From: Pseudomonas abietaniphila
GTDB lineage: Bacteria; Pseudomonadota; Gammaproteobacteria; Pseudomonadales; Pseudomonadaceae
Assembly (NCBI RefSeq): GCF_039697315.1
Contig: NZ_CP155619.1
Coordinates: forward strand, 248,001-312,000
DNA: 64,000 bases
Direction: 5' to 3'
The notes under the pieces: model-generated
Seen by the model: only the letters and a program-made list of their open reading frames with translations
Told to the model about the DNA's origin: nothing
Databases searched by the model: none
Part shown: positions 46,523-55,064 of the stretch, piece after piece
Layout of the letters: each line of letters opens with the position of its first letter
Numbering within the stretch: the first letter of the stretch is position 1
Position numbers and translations under genes: made by a program

Positions 46523-47197
46523 TCACGCAGGCTTATGTTGTTCGAGAAAAGCAACCAGGCTGGGAATCGTGCCTTCGATGTGGTCGCGCAGGACATGCTC
46601 GGCCTGATCGGCATCGCCCGCGCGCAACGCCTCAAGGATGACGGCATGTTCGTCACGGGCGCTCAGCGGCTTTTCACCATGCTCAAGCCAGACCCGCATG
46701 TGCGGCTCGATGGCGGTGTACAACGCAGAAATCTGGCGCATCAGTCGCGCCCGGCCGCTGAGGCTGCAGAGGTATTCATGGAATGCGCGGTGGCGCCCTA
46801 CCCACTCGGAACTGTCGTCGCGGTAGTCGTCCATGTCGTCGAGCAGGCGTTCAAGGTGGATCAGGTGGCGCTCGGTGATTTTCGGCACAGCGACCCGGAT
46901 CGCCAGGCCTTCCAGTGCGCTGCGCATCTCGAACACTTCGCGCATTTCTTCAATGTTCAATCCGCTGACTACTGCGCCACGGTTGGGGCGCAAGGTGACC
47001 AGTCCATCGGCCGCCAGGCGCCTGAATGCCTCACGCACCGGCATACGGCTCATGCCGATCTCGGTAGCAATGTCTTCGGCGATAAGCCGTTCGCCCATGC
47101 GGTACGTGCCCTTGCAGATAGCGTCGAGCAAAAAAGCGTAGGCCTCTTCTTCAGCAGTGACAGGTAAGCGGTCGGCGTATCCGGGTACGAGTCGCAT
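46523..47197 (-). CDS. GntR family transcriptional regulator (FCD domain)
   Basis: A 224-residue FadR-subfamily regulator. The winged helix covers about residues 15-75 (LIAEDIATEIGMSRMPVREAF), and the all-helical FCD effector domain follows (IEEMREVFEMRSALEGLAIRVA; HRAFHEYLCSL with metal-ligand His). An ATG at 47227 would add 10 residues; the ATG at 47197 has AAAAGGT at good spacing and is preferred. It is the first gene of the binding-protein/permease/ATPase/GGT operon and probably its repressor. Confidence 0.88.
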   Translation of the reverse strand: MRLVPGYADRLPVTAEEEAYAFLLDAICKGTYRMGERLIAEDIATEIGMSRMPVREAFRRLAADGLVTLRPNRGAVVSGLNIEEMREVFEMRSALEGLAIRVAVPKITERHLIHLERLLDDMDDYRDDSSEWVGRHRAFHEYLCSLSGRARLMRQISALYTAIEPHMRVWLEHGEKPLSARDEHAVILEALRAGDADQAEHVLRDHIEGTIPSLVAFLEQHKPA

Positions 47198-47218
47198 AGC
47201 ATTACCTTTTTGAATTTT

Positions 47219-47242
47219 TGTATCCAATCATCCACGGATACA
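47219..47242. promoter_or_regulatory. Candidate GntR operator
   Basis: TGTATCC (47219-47225) and GGATACA (47236-47242) are perfect 7-bp arms spaced by 10 bp, flanked by T-rich and A-rich ends. It lies just upstream of the GntR start, the expected autoregulatory position. Confidence 0.6.
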
Positions 47243-47431
47243 CAAAAGCAAAAGCGATGCCAGCTTGACACATCGTGCAGCAACTCAATGAACCTGTTAC
47301 GAATTTTTAATGTGAACGCCCGCTGAGCAGTCACGATGGACTGCTACCGATTGGATCAGGCGTGGGAATGAACGCACCACCATCAAGCACAGGTGTGCGT
47401 TTGGGAAACGCGGGAATGTGACGGCGAACGG

Positions 47432-47710
47432 CTACGGGTGACGAATCACCGATTCGATCTGCAGCATGGCCGGCAGCAACGCGTCGGCGAGTTCCTGGGC
47501 CTTGGGCGTGGGTTGCATCTTGCGATTGCGTCGCAGGAACAATGGATCGCCGAAACATTGGCGTAACCGCACCAGCGATCCACTGACCGCAGGTTGAGAC
47601 ACGCGAAGGTGACGGGCCGCTTCGCTGACGCTGCGTTCGCGAAAGACCACCAGAAAGGTCAGAAGCAGATTCAGGTCAATGCCTAAAAGAATGTCTTCAT
47701 TCAAGGACAT
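47432..47710 (-). CDS. N-terminal-only LysR-type DNA-binding protein (truncated)
   Basis: A 92-residue protein consisting only of the LysR winged helix-turn-helix (FLVVFRERSVSEAARHLRVS, then QPAVSGSLVRLRQCFGDPLF) and a short helix, ending at a stop after IESVIRHP. Normal LysR proteins are about 300 residues, so the effector domain is missing. No remnant of that domain was recognised in the 230 bp downstream. It is either a pseudogene or a stand-alone DNA-binding protein. The start is 1 bp from the stop of the neighbouring monooxygenase gene, so both may be co-transcribed. Confidence 0.7.
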   Translation of the reverse strand: MSLNEDILLGIDLNLLLTFLVVFRERSVSEAARHLRVSQPAVSGSLVRLRQCFGDPLFLRRNRKMQPTPKAQELADALLPAMLQIESVIRHP

Positions 47711-47711
47711 G

Positions 47712-48020
47712 TCAGGTCACCTCATTCGCCTCGACGACGAAGCTGTTGAACTGGATGTGGCTGATGGCCCCGCTCGACAGCAAGTCCATGAAGCCGGTCA
47801 GCTCCGGGTGGGAGAAATGCGCTTGCATCTGAGTTTCGGACTGCCAATAACCGCTGACGATCCAAGAGGCGTCGTCATGTTTGCTGGCGGTAAAGGTGTA
47901 GGCGACGCACGGGGTCGTGCTGCTCAGAACGTCAAGCATGCGGGGCACACGCATGCCGACCTCGCTCGCACGCCCTTGGGCGGCGTGTATCTCCACGGTG
48001 TTGATGGCCGAAACAAGCAT
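47712..48020 (-). CDS. Antibiotic biosynthesis monooxygenase (ABM) domain protein
   Basis: A 102-residue ferredoxin-like ABM-fold protein: INTVEIHAAQGRASEVGMRV, a central strand with WIVSGYWQSETQMQAHF, and a C-terminal strand HIQFNSFVVE. Members include quinol monooxygenases and haem-degrading enzymes; function here is unknown. The ATG at 48020 has AGGAGAGG upstream; longer in-frame starts at 48101 have none. It precedes the truncated LysR gene. Confidence 0.72.
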   Translation of the reverse strand: MLVSAINTVEIHAAQGRASEVGMRVPRMLDVLSSTTPCVAYTFTASKHDDASWIVSGYWQSETQMQAHFSHPELTGFMDLLSSGAISHIQFNSFVVEANEVT

Positions 48021-48170
48021 CATCCTCTCCTGCGATAAATGATCGGGTAAGTCTGACGACCGGAGGCGCCCGGATAAACCACAGGTTCGGAGTTTCAGCA
48101 TTGCGGATTAAGCGACAATTAAGCAGATCTCGCTGGACAGAAGACCCTCATGGCAAAAGACAGGCTTTAC

Positions 48171-49077
48171 CTGTGGGAGTCAACTTGCTGACGAATGCGG
48201 TGGGTCATTCAGCAGTGGTGTCACTGACCTAAAGCATTCGCCACTGTCGTAACCTCCAGCAGCTCCCACAAGGTACGCGGCAGGCGCGAAATCTCGGTTT
48301 ATCCGGTCTTGCGCAGCAGACTCTCTGCCAGTTTATGCGTACCACAAAGCATGAATTCAACGCACTATCTGTGGGAGCAGTCCGAGGTTACGAGGGCCGC
48401 GAATGCGGTGTGTCATTTAGCGGTGATGTCACTGACCCACCGCATTCGCCACTGTCGTAACCTCCAGCAGCTCCCACAGGGTACGCGGCAGGCGCGAAGT
48501 CTCGGTTTATCCGGTCTTGTGCAGCAGACTCTCTGCCGGTTTATGCGTGCCACCAAGCATGAATTCAATGCACTACCTGTGGGAGCAGTCCGAGGTTACG
48601 AGGGGCTGGGCCGCAATTCGGACGAATGCGGTGTGTCATTTAGCGGTGATGTCACTGACCCACCGCATTCGCCACTGTCGTAACCTCCAGCAGCTCCCAC
48701 AGGGTACGCGGCAGGCGCGAAGTCTCGGCTTATCCGGTCTTGCGCAGCAGACTCTCTGCCGGTTTATGCGTGCCACCAAGCATGTGTGCAACGCACTATC
48801 TGTGGGAGCAGTCCGAGGTTACGAGGGCCGCGAATGCGGTGTGTCATTTCGCGGTGATGTCACTAACACACCGCATTCGCCACTGTCGTAACCTCCAGCA
48901 GCTCCCACAGGGTACGCGGCAGGAGCGGAGTCTCGGGTAATCAGGTCTCTACTTGTGGGAGACGTCCGAGGTTACGAGGGCAGCGAATGCGATGTGTCAT
49001 TCATCTTCGATGTCCCTGATCCAACGCATTCGTCGGAATGCCGCCCAGACCAAGCTCGTTCCTACAGTTCATGGGGC
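48171..49077. repeat. Tandem array 2: 111-bp palindromes with 97-98-bp linkers
   Basis: Palindrome copies begin at 48171 (left arm diverged, 100 bp), 48369 (111 bp), 48577 (126 bp, with a 15-bp insertion in the left arm), 48800 (111 bp) and 48952 (hybrid ending in another REP type by about 49067). Good copies open CTGTGGGAGCAGTCCGAGG and close CCTCCAGCAGCTCCCACAG, exactly as in array 1. The linkers (about 48271-48368, 48480-48576, 48703-48799) are near-identical to one another, starting GGTACGCGGCAGGCGCGAA, but unrelated to the linkers of array 1. No gene lies inside; open frames across it are products of the repetition. Confidence 0.92.
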
Positions 49078-49096
49078 GTTCAACCGGGATGCCCGA

Positions 49097-49504
49097 TCAG
49101 AAATTGCCTTTCAAGGCTTCCAGGCCGCCGTCATAGACACCTTGAAACAGCGCCTCGGCCTCGGCTTCGGAAATGCCGTTCGGGGTAAACACACCGGACC
49201 ATTTCACCACGGCCGCGCTGTCGCCGTCGGCAATGACCTGTAGCTTCGCCAGATAGCCCGTTGCCGGAAATGGACCTTCGGTGATGGAGTAGCTGTAGGT
49301 GCGTGCCTGATTGTCGAAAGACTGCAGACGCTCGCTGATTTTCTCGCCGTCCTTCGTCGTCAGGTGACGAACGCGGCCGCCTTCGGCGGAGACGCTTTCG
49401 GCGATGAACGGCAGCCAGTCGGGCAGCGAAAGAAAACCGCCCACGAGTTCCCAGACCTTGTCCGCTGAAACCGGGATGCGGACGGATGCAGATGCTGTAG
49501 CCAT
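49097..49504 (-). CDS. SRPBCC family protein (polyketide cyclase/START-like)
   Basis: A 135-residue SRPBCC-fold protein, full family length: VRIPVSADKVWELVGGFLSLPDWLPF at the N-terminus, GGRVRHLTTKDGEKISERL in the middle, and a C-terminal helix AEALFQGVYDGGLEAL. Such proteins bind small hydrophobic ligands in a central cavity. It follows an SDR gene by 21 bp on the same strand, likely as an operon. Ligand unknown. Confidence 0.82.
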   Translation of the reverse strand: MATASASVRIPVSADKVWELVGGFLSLPDWLPFIAESVSAEGGRVRHLTTKDGEKISERLQSFDNQARTYSYSITEGPFPATGYLAKLQVIADGDSAAVVKWSGVFTPNGISEAEAEALFQGVYDGGLEALKGNF

Positions 49505-49525
49505 GATGATTCTCCAGAAAGTTGT

Positions 49526-50323
49526 TCAGATTGCCAGGCTGTCGACGACGCCGCCATCGACCCGCAGGGCAGCCCCGGTGGTCGCCGAGGACAGTGGCGA
49601 CGCGAGGTACGCAACCAGGTTGGCGACCTCGTCCACTTCCGCGGCGCGCTGGATGATAGACGAAGGCCGTGCGCGACGGACGAAATGATCGGCTTCATCA
49701 CGGGCGCTGCGACCTGATTCAGCGATGGCGCCCTTGAGCATTTCTTCGACGCCATCGGTGAACGTCGGCCCTGGCAGAATGGCATTGACGGTCACGCCGG
49801 TGCCCGCCAGGCGCTTGGCCAGCCCGTGGGAAACCGCCAGATTCGCCGCCTTGGTGGTGCCGTAGTTGATCATGTTGGCGGGGATCGCCACGCCGGACTC
49901 GGACGAGACGAAGATCACCCGGCCCCACTTGTTGGCAACCATGTCGTTGACGTAATGCCGCGACAAGCGCACTCCGGAAATCACGTTCACTTCGTAGAAG
50001 CGTGTCCACTCCTCGTCGGGGGTCTCGAAGAAATCCATTTCGTTGAAGATGCCCAGGTTGTTCACCAGAATGTCCGCGCGCGGTTCGGCCTCGAACAACC
50101 GGTGCGCGCCTTCGGCGGTGCCCAGGTCGGCGACCACACCCCGCAATTGCGCATCCGGCACGTCGCGCTTGATCGCCGCAATGGCTTCATCAACCTTCCC
50201 TGCAGCACGGCCAATGATCACGACGGTTGCACCGGACAGCGCCAGCGCCTTGCCGATGCCCAGACCGATGCCGGCCGTCGAACCGCTGACAATTGCAAGC
50301 TTTCCACTCAAATCAATTTTCAT
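49526..50323 (-). CDS. SDR family oxidoreductase
   Basis: A 265-residue short-chain dehydrogenase: cofactor motif IVSGSTAGIGLGIGKAL at 11-27, LVNNLGIF (NNxG-like), catalytic Ser in VIFVSSESG and Tyr/Lys in MINYGTTKAAN, C-terminal GAALRVDGGVVDS. The open frame extends upstream to 50632, but the ATG at 50323 (MKIDLSGKLAIVSG) gives the normal family start, with a GAGG-containing leader. It is in operon with the SRPBCC gene and divergent from the 287-residue unknown at 50693. Confidence 0.86.
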   Translation of the reverse strand: MKIDLSGKLAIVSGSTAGIGLGIGKALALSGATVVIIGRAAGKVDEAIAAIKRDVPDAQLRGVVADLGTAEGAHRLFEAEPRADILVNNLGIFNEMDFFETPDEEWTRFYEVNVISGVRLSRHYVNDMVANKWGRVIFVSSESGVAIPANMINYGTTKAANLAVSHGLAKRLAGTGVTVNAILPGPTFTDGVEEMLKGAIAESGRSARDEADHFVRRARPSSIIQRAAEVDEVANLVAYLASPLSSATTGAALRVDGGVVDSLAI

Positions 50324-50571
50324 CGTACACCTCAGAAATATGGGTTTGGCCTGGGCTGCCTTGGCAGCACACGATGGCCAGTCACCTGCTTGTTGACGTT
50401 GAACCGAAGCGTAAGGCGAGCAACAAAGACCGTCCAAGACTTGATTTGAATGGGTTGAGTCCCTAGACGTCTTACTGACCGATTCTGTATCCATCCGGAC
50501 AGGATAAACCTCGGTTTTTCCTTCAGTTGTGTAGGACGCAGTCGATAACGTTGTCAGGATTGATACAAATA

Positions 50572-50588
50572 CGGACGGGTGACGTCCG
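50572..50588. promoter_or_regulatory. Inverted repeat in divergent promoter region
   Basis: CGGACG and CGTCCG, perfect 6-bp arms around GGTGA, in the 369-bp gap between the SDR gene and the unknown at 50693. Candidate operator. No hrp box (GGAACC...CCAC) is visible here. Confidence 0.35.
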
Positions 50589-50692
50589 ACAAAACGATAG
50601 AGACATCCCGGCCAACAGACCGCCGGGGTCAAACCGTGAGCTTGACTCAGGCGTGTGCCCGCGTTCGCACCGCTACTGCCAAGGAAGCCGAG

Positions 50693-51556
50693 ATGATCGT
50701 CAACACTGCCTCAAGCGCTGCACTTGCAGCCTACTCCAGCGCCGCCACCCGCAAAGCCTCCGCTGACGCCAGCACCGCGCGCACCGACAGCGACCCGGTC
50801 GACAGCAACACCCAGACGGGCAGCATCGACTCGGTGAGCCTGTCGAAAACGTCCACGAACTATAGCCAGTCCATCGCCAACTATTCGCCCTTCTTCCCGG
50901 TTCGTTCAGGCATGGCGGCCGACGCGCTGGTGCTTGGTGTGTCTCAGCCTGGCGCGACGTCCAGCTCCAGGGACAAGACCTTCGCCGACGTCGCAACCGA
51001 CGCCCGCAAGGGCATGGATGACAAGTACGCGCTGATGAAAGCCAGCGGCAAAGCCTACGACGGCAGTGACACCGACCGTAACTCGCTGATGGGCGATCTT
51101 GACCGGCGTTCGCTGTATGCCGTGGCCACTAACCAGGGCGGTCAGTTCAGTGCTGAAGAGCAGACAGCGGCCAAGGGCTTGATGCGTCAGCAAGAGCGTC
51201 TGGCCACCGGTTATTACAGTGGGCCTGCGGATCAGGAAAAGAACTTTACCGACCCTTACGCCAACGACCCGGTGGGTCGCGCAAAGGCGGCGCTGGCCTT
51301 CCTCGACAACATGGGCCCGGAAGAAAAAGCCGACCCGCAGTGGCTGATCCAGCACCAGACACTGAGCGATGCGCTGGCACAGACCGGCACCGACGACTCA
51401 ACCACGAAGAAAGACCCAGGCCACTTCCACAACCTGTCGGAGATTCTGGCGGGCATCGACACCGATGGCTCGGACAGCAAAAAGCCCGGCGGCGATGAAA
51501 ACACCACCAGCTATGTGTTCGAGCAGGTTCAGGCTGCGTTGCGGGCGACGCAGTAA
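50693..51556 (+). CDS. Hypothetical protein with Ser/Ala/Thr-rich N-terminus
   Basis: A 287-residue protein not recognised by family. The first 60 residues are rich in Ser, Ala and Thr and have no acidic residue before about position 25 (MIVNTASSAALAAYSSAATR), a composition resembling type III secretion signals. The rest is helical and charged (SLMGDLDRRSLYAVATNQGG, GRAKAALAFLDNMGPEEKAD) with a C-terminal helix ending VFEQVQAALRATQ. No classical signal peptide or membrane segment. The ATG at 50693 has AAGGAAG upstream and is chosen over one at 50579. Low-complexity start plus helical body could also fit a surface or phage-tail-like protein. Confidence 0.7.
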   Translation: MIVNTASSAALAAYSSAATRKASADASTARTDSDPVDSNTQTGSIDSVSLSKTSTNYSQSIANYSPFFPVRSGMAADALVLGVSQPGATSSSRDKTFADVATDARKGMDDKYALMKASGKAYDGSDTDRNSLMGDLDRRSLYAVATNQGGQFSAEEQTAAKGLMRQQERLATGYYSGPADQEKNFTDPYANDPVGRAKAALAFLDNMGPEEKADPQWLIQHQTLSDALAQTGTDDSTTKKDPGHFHNLSEILAGIDTDGSDSKKPGGDENTTSYVFEQVQAALRATQ

Positions 51557-51593
51557 TTTAGAAGCGTCGCCGATCAGCGACGGACACATAAAC

Positions 51594-51683
51594 CTGTGGG
51601 CGAATTCATTGGCAATGAGGTGATCCAGCCGACAGACACGTATCGGCTGAACCGGCCTCTCGCAAATGAATTCGCTCCCGCAG
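51594..51683. repeat. BIME: paired inverted REP sequences
   Basis: CTGTGGGCGAATTCATTGGC at the left and GAATTCGCTCCCGCAG at the right are inverted, between the unknown gene and the convergent YcaC-like gene. Confidence 0.87.
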
Positions 51684-51705
51684 GGTTAGCGGGTGACGGG
51701 CTCGC

Positions 51706-52329
51706 TTACTTGGCCTTCAAGGCCGAGTAGCTGTTCATCAGGTTGCGGTAGTTCGGGATGCGCTGGGACAACAGGTTGGCCAGGCCTTCCATGTCGTTGC
51801 GCCAGTCGCGTTGCAGTTCGCACGCCACCGAGAACCAGTTCATCAGTTGCGCACCGGCAGCGGTCATGCGTGCCCAGGCAGCTTTCTGTACCACGTCGTT
51901 GAACGTGCCCGACGCATCGGTAACCACGAACACATCAAAACCTTCTTCCAGCGCGCACAGCGTCGGGAACGCCACGCACACGTCAGTCACCACGCCCGCG
52001 ATGATCAGTTGCTTGCGGCCGGTGGCCTTGATCGCCTTGACGAAGTCTTCGTTGTCCCATGCGTTGATCTGGCCAGGACGGGCAATGTACGGCGCATCCG
52101 GAAACATTTCTTTCAGCTCAGGCACCAGCGGGCCGTTCGGGCCGGTTTCGAAGCTGGTGGTGAGGATGGTCGGCAGTTTGAAGAACTTGGCGCAATCGGC
52201 CAATGCCAGCACGTTGTTCTTGAATTCGTTGGGCGAGAAGTCCTGAACCAGCGAGATCAGGCCGGTCTGGTGATCGACCAGCAGCACGACGGCATCGTTG
52301 ATATCCAGACGCTTGTAGGGAACGGTCAT
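51706..52329 (-). CDS. YcaC-like isochorismatase-family hydrolase
   Basis: A 207-residue cysteine hydrolase. The active-site residues align with those recalled for E. coli YcaC: Asp19 (VLLVDHQTGL), Arg84 (YIARPGQINAWD) and Cys118 (GVVTDVCVAFP). YcaC forms octameric rings and its physiological substrate is unknown. It is preceded by a region with two strong hairpins that probably separates it from the amidohydrolase operon upstream on the same strand. Confidence 0.88.
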   Translation of the reverse strand: MTVPYKRLDINDAVVLLVDHQTGLISLVQDFSPNEFKNNVLALADCAKFFKLPTILTTSFETGPNGPLVPELKEMFPDAPYIARPGQINAWDNEDFVKAIKATGRKQLIIAGVVTDVCVAFPTLCALEEGFDVFVVTDASGTFNDVVQKAAWARMTAAGAQLMNWFSVACELQRDWRNDMEGLANLLSQRIPNYRNLMNSYSALKAK

Positions 52330-52367
52330 GGTTGACTCCAGTTAAGTGTGTGACAGGTGTGTGCGAC

Positions 52368-52417
52368 TGCCGGCGAACTGCGCCGGCAAATAGCCTCGCC
52401 GGTCAGTCCCGGCGAGG
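52368..52417 (-). terminator. Two successive strong hairpins after the amidohydrolase gene
   Basis: Hairpin one: TGCCGGCG (52368-52375) with CGCCGGCA (52381-52388), 8-bp arms and 5-base loop. Hairpin two: CCTCGCCGG (52394-52402) with CCGGCGAGG (52409-52417), 9-bp arms and 6-base loop. They lie between the amidohydrolase stop and the YcaC-like start on the same strand. There is no long U-run; GCTATTT separates them on the minus strand. Confidence 0.6.
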
Positions 52418-52444
52418 TGTTTCATGCTCTTTCGGGCGGTGTTG

Positions 52445-54442
52445 TCAGAACGCAAAGCACGAGCAGCCAAACGCGCCCCAGAAACCCTGGAAGTCGCTGA
52501 CCGGCACTTTCGATTGACGGGCCTTGTCATGGCTGTGGGCATGCACGGTGCATGGACCGCTGCACTGGTGAACGGCGGCCGCCATCGGCGCACCCGGACG
52601 CCAGTGCCCAGGCACCTTCGCCACCGGTGACCAGTCCGGCAGCACCGGCACGCTCGGCGGCGACAGCTGATCGAACTCTTGGGTGCCGTAGACGACCTTG
52701 CCGTCGACCACCGTCAACACCGACTCGATCCACTTGATCGACTCTTCCGGCACGCTGAAGAAGTCCTGCGACAGGGCGACGACATCGGCCAGTTGGCCGA
52801 CCTTGATCTGGCCCTTCTTGCCCTGCTCGGACGAGAACCAGGCGCTGCCACGGGTGTACAACTCAAGCGCGGTGTCGCGAGAAAGCCCTTCGGGGTACAA
52901 CTCCAGACCGCCCACCGTACGGCCGCTGACCATCCAGTACAGCGAAGTCCACGGGTTGTAGCTGGACACCCGCGTTGCGTCAGTACCCGCGCCGACCGGC
53001 ACACCTTCAGCCAGCATGCGCTTGATCGGTGGCGTGTGCTCGCCAGCCTTGGCGCCGTAACGCTCGACGAAGTATTCGCCCTGAAACGCCATGCGGTCCT
53101 GAATCGCGATACCGCCGCCCAGCGCTTTCACGCGCTCGATGTTTTTCGGGGTGATGGTTTCGCAATGGTCGAAGAACCAGGGAATGCCGTTGAACGGGAT
53201 CTCGCGGTTGACCTTCTCGAACACATCGAGCATGCGCGAGATCGACTCGTCATACGTGGCGTGCAGACGGAACGGCCAGCGGTGCTCCACCAGATGACGC
53301 ACCACCGGCTCGAGGTCCTGTTCCATACCGGGCGGCAGGTCCGGACGTGGCTCGAGGAAGTCTTCAAAGTCCGCGGCCGAGAACGTCAACATCTCGCCCG
53401 CGCCGTTGTGACGCAGGAAGTCGTCGCCCTGATGCAAGGTGACCGAGCTGGTCCAGTTCTTGAAGTCGTTGAGCTCTTCCTTGGGCTTCTGGGTAAACAG
53501 GTTGTAGGCGATGCGCACGGTCAGCTGTTTCGCTTCAGCCAGTTGAGTGATGACGGCATAGTCGTCCGGGTAGTTCTGGAAACCACCGCCGGCGTCGATG
53601 GCGCTGGTCACGCCCAGACGATTCAGCTCGCGCATGAACTGGCGGGTCGAGTTGACCTGGTATTCAAGCGGCAGTTTTGGCCCTTTCGCCAGGGTCGAGT
53701 ACAGGATCATCGCGTTCGGCTTGGCCACCAGCATGCCGGTCGGGTCACCGTTGCTGTCGCGGACGATCTCACCGCCAGGCGGGTTTGGCGTGTCACGGGT
53801 ATACCCGGCGACCCGCAGCGCAGCGCGGTTGAGCAAAGCGCGGTCGTACAGGTGCAGGACGAACACCGGGGTATCGGGCGCTGCCTGATTGAGTTCTTCC
53901 AGAGTGGGCATGCGCTTTTCAGCGAACTGGAATTCGTTCCAGCCGCCCACCACCCTCACCCACTGCGGGGTCGGTGTGCGGTCGGCCTGCGCCTTGAGCA
54001 TGCGCAAGGCGTCGGCCAGCGACGGCACGCCTTCCCAGCGCAGTTCAAGGTTGTAGTTCAGGCCGCCGCGAATCAGGTGCAAGTGCGAGTCGTTGAGGCC
54101 CGGGATCACCGTGCGCTTGTGCATGTCGATGACTTGGGTTGCACTCCCGCGCAACGACATGATTTCGGCGTCAGTGCCGACCGCGACGAATTTGCCGTCG
54201 CTGATCGCGACTGCGCTGGCCTTGGGTTTTTCCTGATCAACGGTGTGAAAGTTGCCGTTGTAGAGAATCAGATCGACGTTCATGGGGCCTCCGGCGGCTG
54301 AAGATTGAGAAGCACCGACGGCGAAGCCGGTGACAGGCATTGAAGAGAAAATGGCGGCCGCAGCGCTGAGCAGTGAGCCTTTGGCGACGAAGCTGCGACG
54401 TTCGCTGCTGGCCGGGGCTTCATCGCCCGGATCATCCTTCAT
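52445..54442 (-). CDS. Exported amidohydrolase family 3 protein (YtcJ/AepA-like)
   Basis: A 665-residue metal-dependent amidohydrolase. A twin-arginine-type signal (SERRSFVAKGSLLSAAAAIF, about 14-33) suggests export folded with metal bound. The catalytic domain contains the metal pair His-x-His in NDSHLHLIRGG, further His residues in WFFDHCETI and an Asp in VGAGTDATRVS, and the C-terminal beta domain ends near VYGTQEF. The C-terminus after about 590 is Pro/Ala/His/Cys-rich, which is unusual. The ATG at 54442 has a GGAG upstream and overlaps the preceding gene by 11 bp. Substrate unknown. Confidence 0.85.
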   Translation of the reverse strand: MKDDPGDEAPASSERRSFVAKGSLLSAAAAIFSSMPVTGFAVGASQSSAAGGPMNVDLILYNGNFHTVDQEKPKASAVAISDGKFVAVGTDAEIMSLRGSATQVIDMHKRTVIPGLNDSHLHLIRGGLNYNLELRWEGVPSLADALRMLKAQADRTPTPQWVRVVGGWNEFQFAEKRMPTLEELNQAAPDTPVFVLHLYDRALLNRAALRVAGYTRDTPNPPGGEIVRDSNGDPTGMLVAKPNAMILYSTLAKGPKLPLEYQVNSTRQFMRELNRLGVTSAIDAGGGFQNYPDDYAVITQLAEAKQLTVRIAYNLFTQKPKEELNDFKNWTSSVTLHQGDDFLRHNGAGEMLTFSAADFEDFLEPRPDLPPGMEQDLEPVVRHLVEHRWPFRLHATYDESISRMLDVFEKVNREIPFNGIPWFFDHCETITPKNIERVKALGGGIAIQDRMAFQGEYFVERYGAKAGEHTPPIKRMLAEGVPVGAGTDATRVSSYNPWTSLYWMVSGRTVGGLELYPEGLSRDTALELYTRGSAWFSSEQGKKGQIKVGQLADVVALSQDFFSVPEESIKWIESVLTVVDGKVVYGTQEFDQLSPPSVPVLPDWSPVAKVPGHWRPGAPMAAAVHQCSGPCTVHAHSHDKARQSKVPVSDFQGFWGAFGCSCFAF

Positions 54443-55064
54443 GATCAGCTCCGGGCATGGGTTCAGGCTTGGCGTTGAGCCATGGCGCAAACAACCGGGT
54501 CGCCTGAGGCATCAGCAGATACACCACCAGCAGCACGATGGTGATGGTCACCAGTGCGGTACTGATGACGTAATTGCCCAACGGTGGAAAAGCACGGAAC
54601 ACCGGGCCCCACAGCAGGGGAATCAACAGGGTCAGCGGACAGATTACGAAAAAGGTGACGACCGCCTGTTTCCAGCGCGGCGGTGGCGGACTGTCGCTGG
54701 CAGGGACAAACCAGAATTCGTTGTGCCGGTTGACCTCCGTGAAGTCGCCATCGGCGAGCATCGGCGCCGCTTCGGCGACCAGCTCGCGGCGTTGCGTGGA
54801 GTCCAGCCAGCTTTGCATGGCATCGGTGGAGCAGAAACGCAGCACACTGGTGAACATGTGCAGACCGTTGGACTTGCCCCGAATCACGTCCACACCCAAA
54901 TGCCCCGGATAGGTGGCCGCGACGGCCACTGTCCGCCGCAGCCAGGCTTCGTATTGCGCCTCCATGCCTTCCTTGGCGCGGTGCTTGATCACCAGCGTGA
55001 CGATCTCGTCGGGCGACAGTTTCGAGGTCGGCGTGACCTCGGCAGACAAGGCAGACTCAGGCAT
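54432..55064 (-). CDS. ABM-domain protein with C-terminal membrane helices
   Basis: A 210-residue protein: an ABM-like domain (about 15-115: IVTLVIKHRAKEGMEAQYEAWLRR, YPGHLGVDVIRG) followed by two transmembrane helices (about 135-155 and 168-190). This combination recurs in proteobacteria as uncharacterised antibiotic biosynthesis monooxygenases. The ATG at 55064 overlaps the DoxX stop by 8 bp and is chosen over 55091. Middle gene of the DoxX-ABM-amidohydrolase operon. Confidence 0.78.
   Translation of the reverse strand: MPESALSAEVTPTSKLSPDEIVTLVIKHRAKEGMEAQYEAWLRRTVAVAATYPGHLGVDVIRGKSNGLHMFTSVLRFCSTDAMQSWLDSTQRRELVAEAAPMLADGDFTEVNRHNEFWFVPASDSPPPPRWKQAVVTFFVICPLTLLIPLLWGPVFRAFPPLGNYVISTALVTITIVLLVVYLLMPQATRLFAPWLNAKPEPMPGADHEG

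Noticed and set aside
48309..48940. Overlapping plus-strand open frames of 124, 124 and 66 codons in array 2
   Set aside because: Same cause as in array 1: translations repeat the palindrome and linker.
49526..50632. Extended SDR start at 50632
   Set aside because: The extra 103 residues are not SDR-like and run through the divergent promoter region.
50324..50692. hrp box for the unknown gene at 50693
   Set aside because: No GGAACC followed by CCAC at the right spacing was found.
52679..54301. 540-codon plus-strand frame opposite the amidohydrolase
   Set aside because: Antisense shadow of a gene with clear metal-site motifs.
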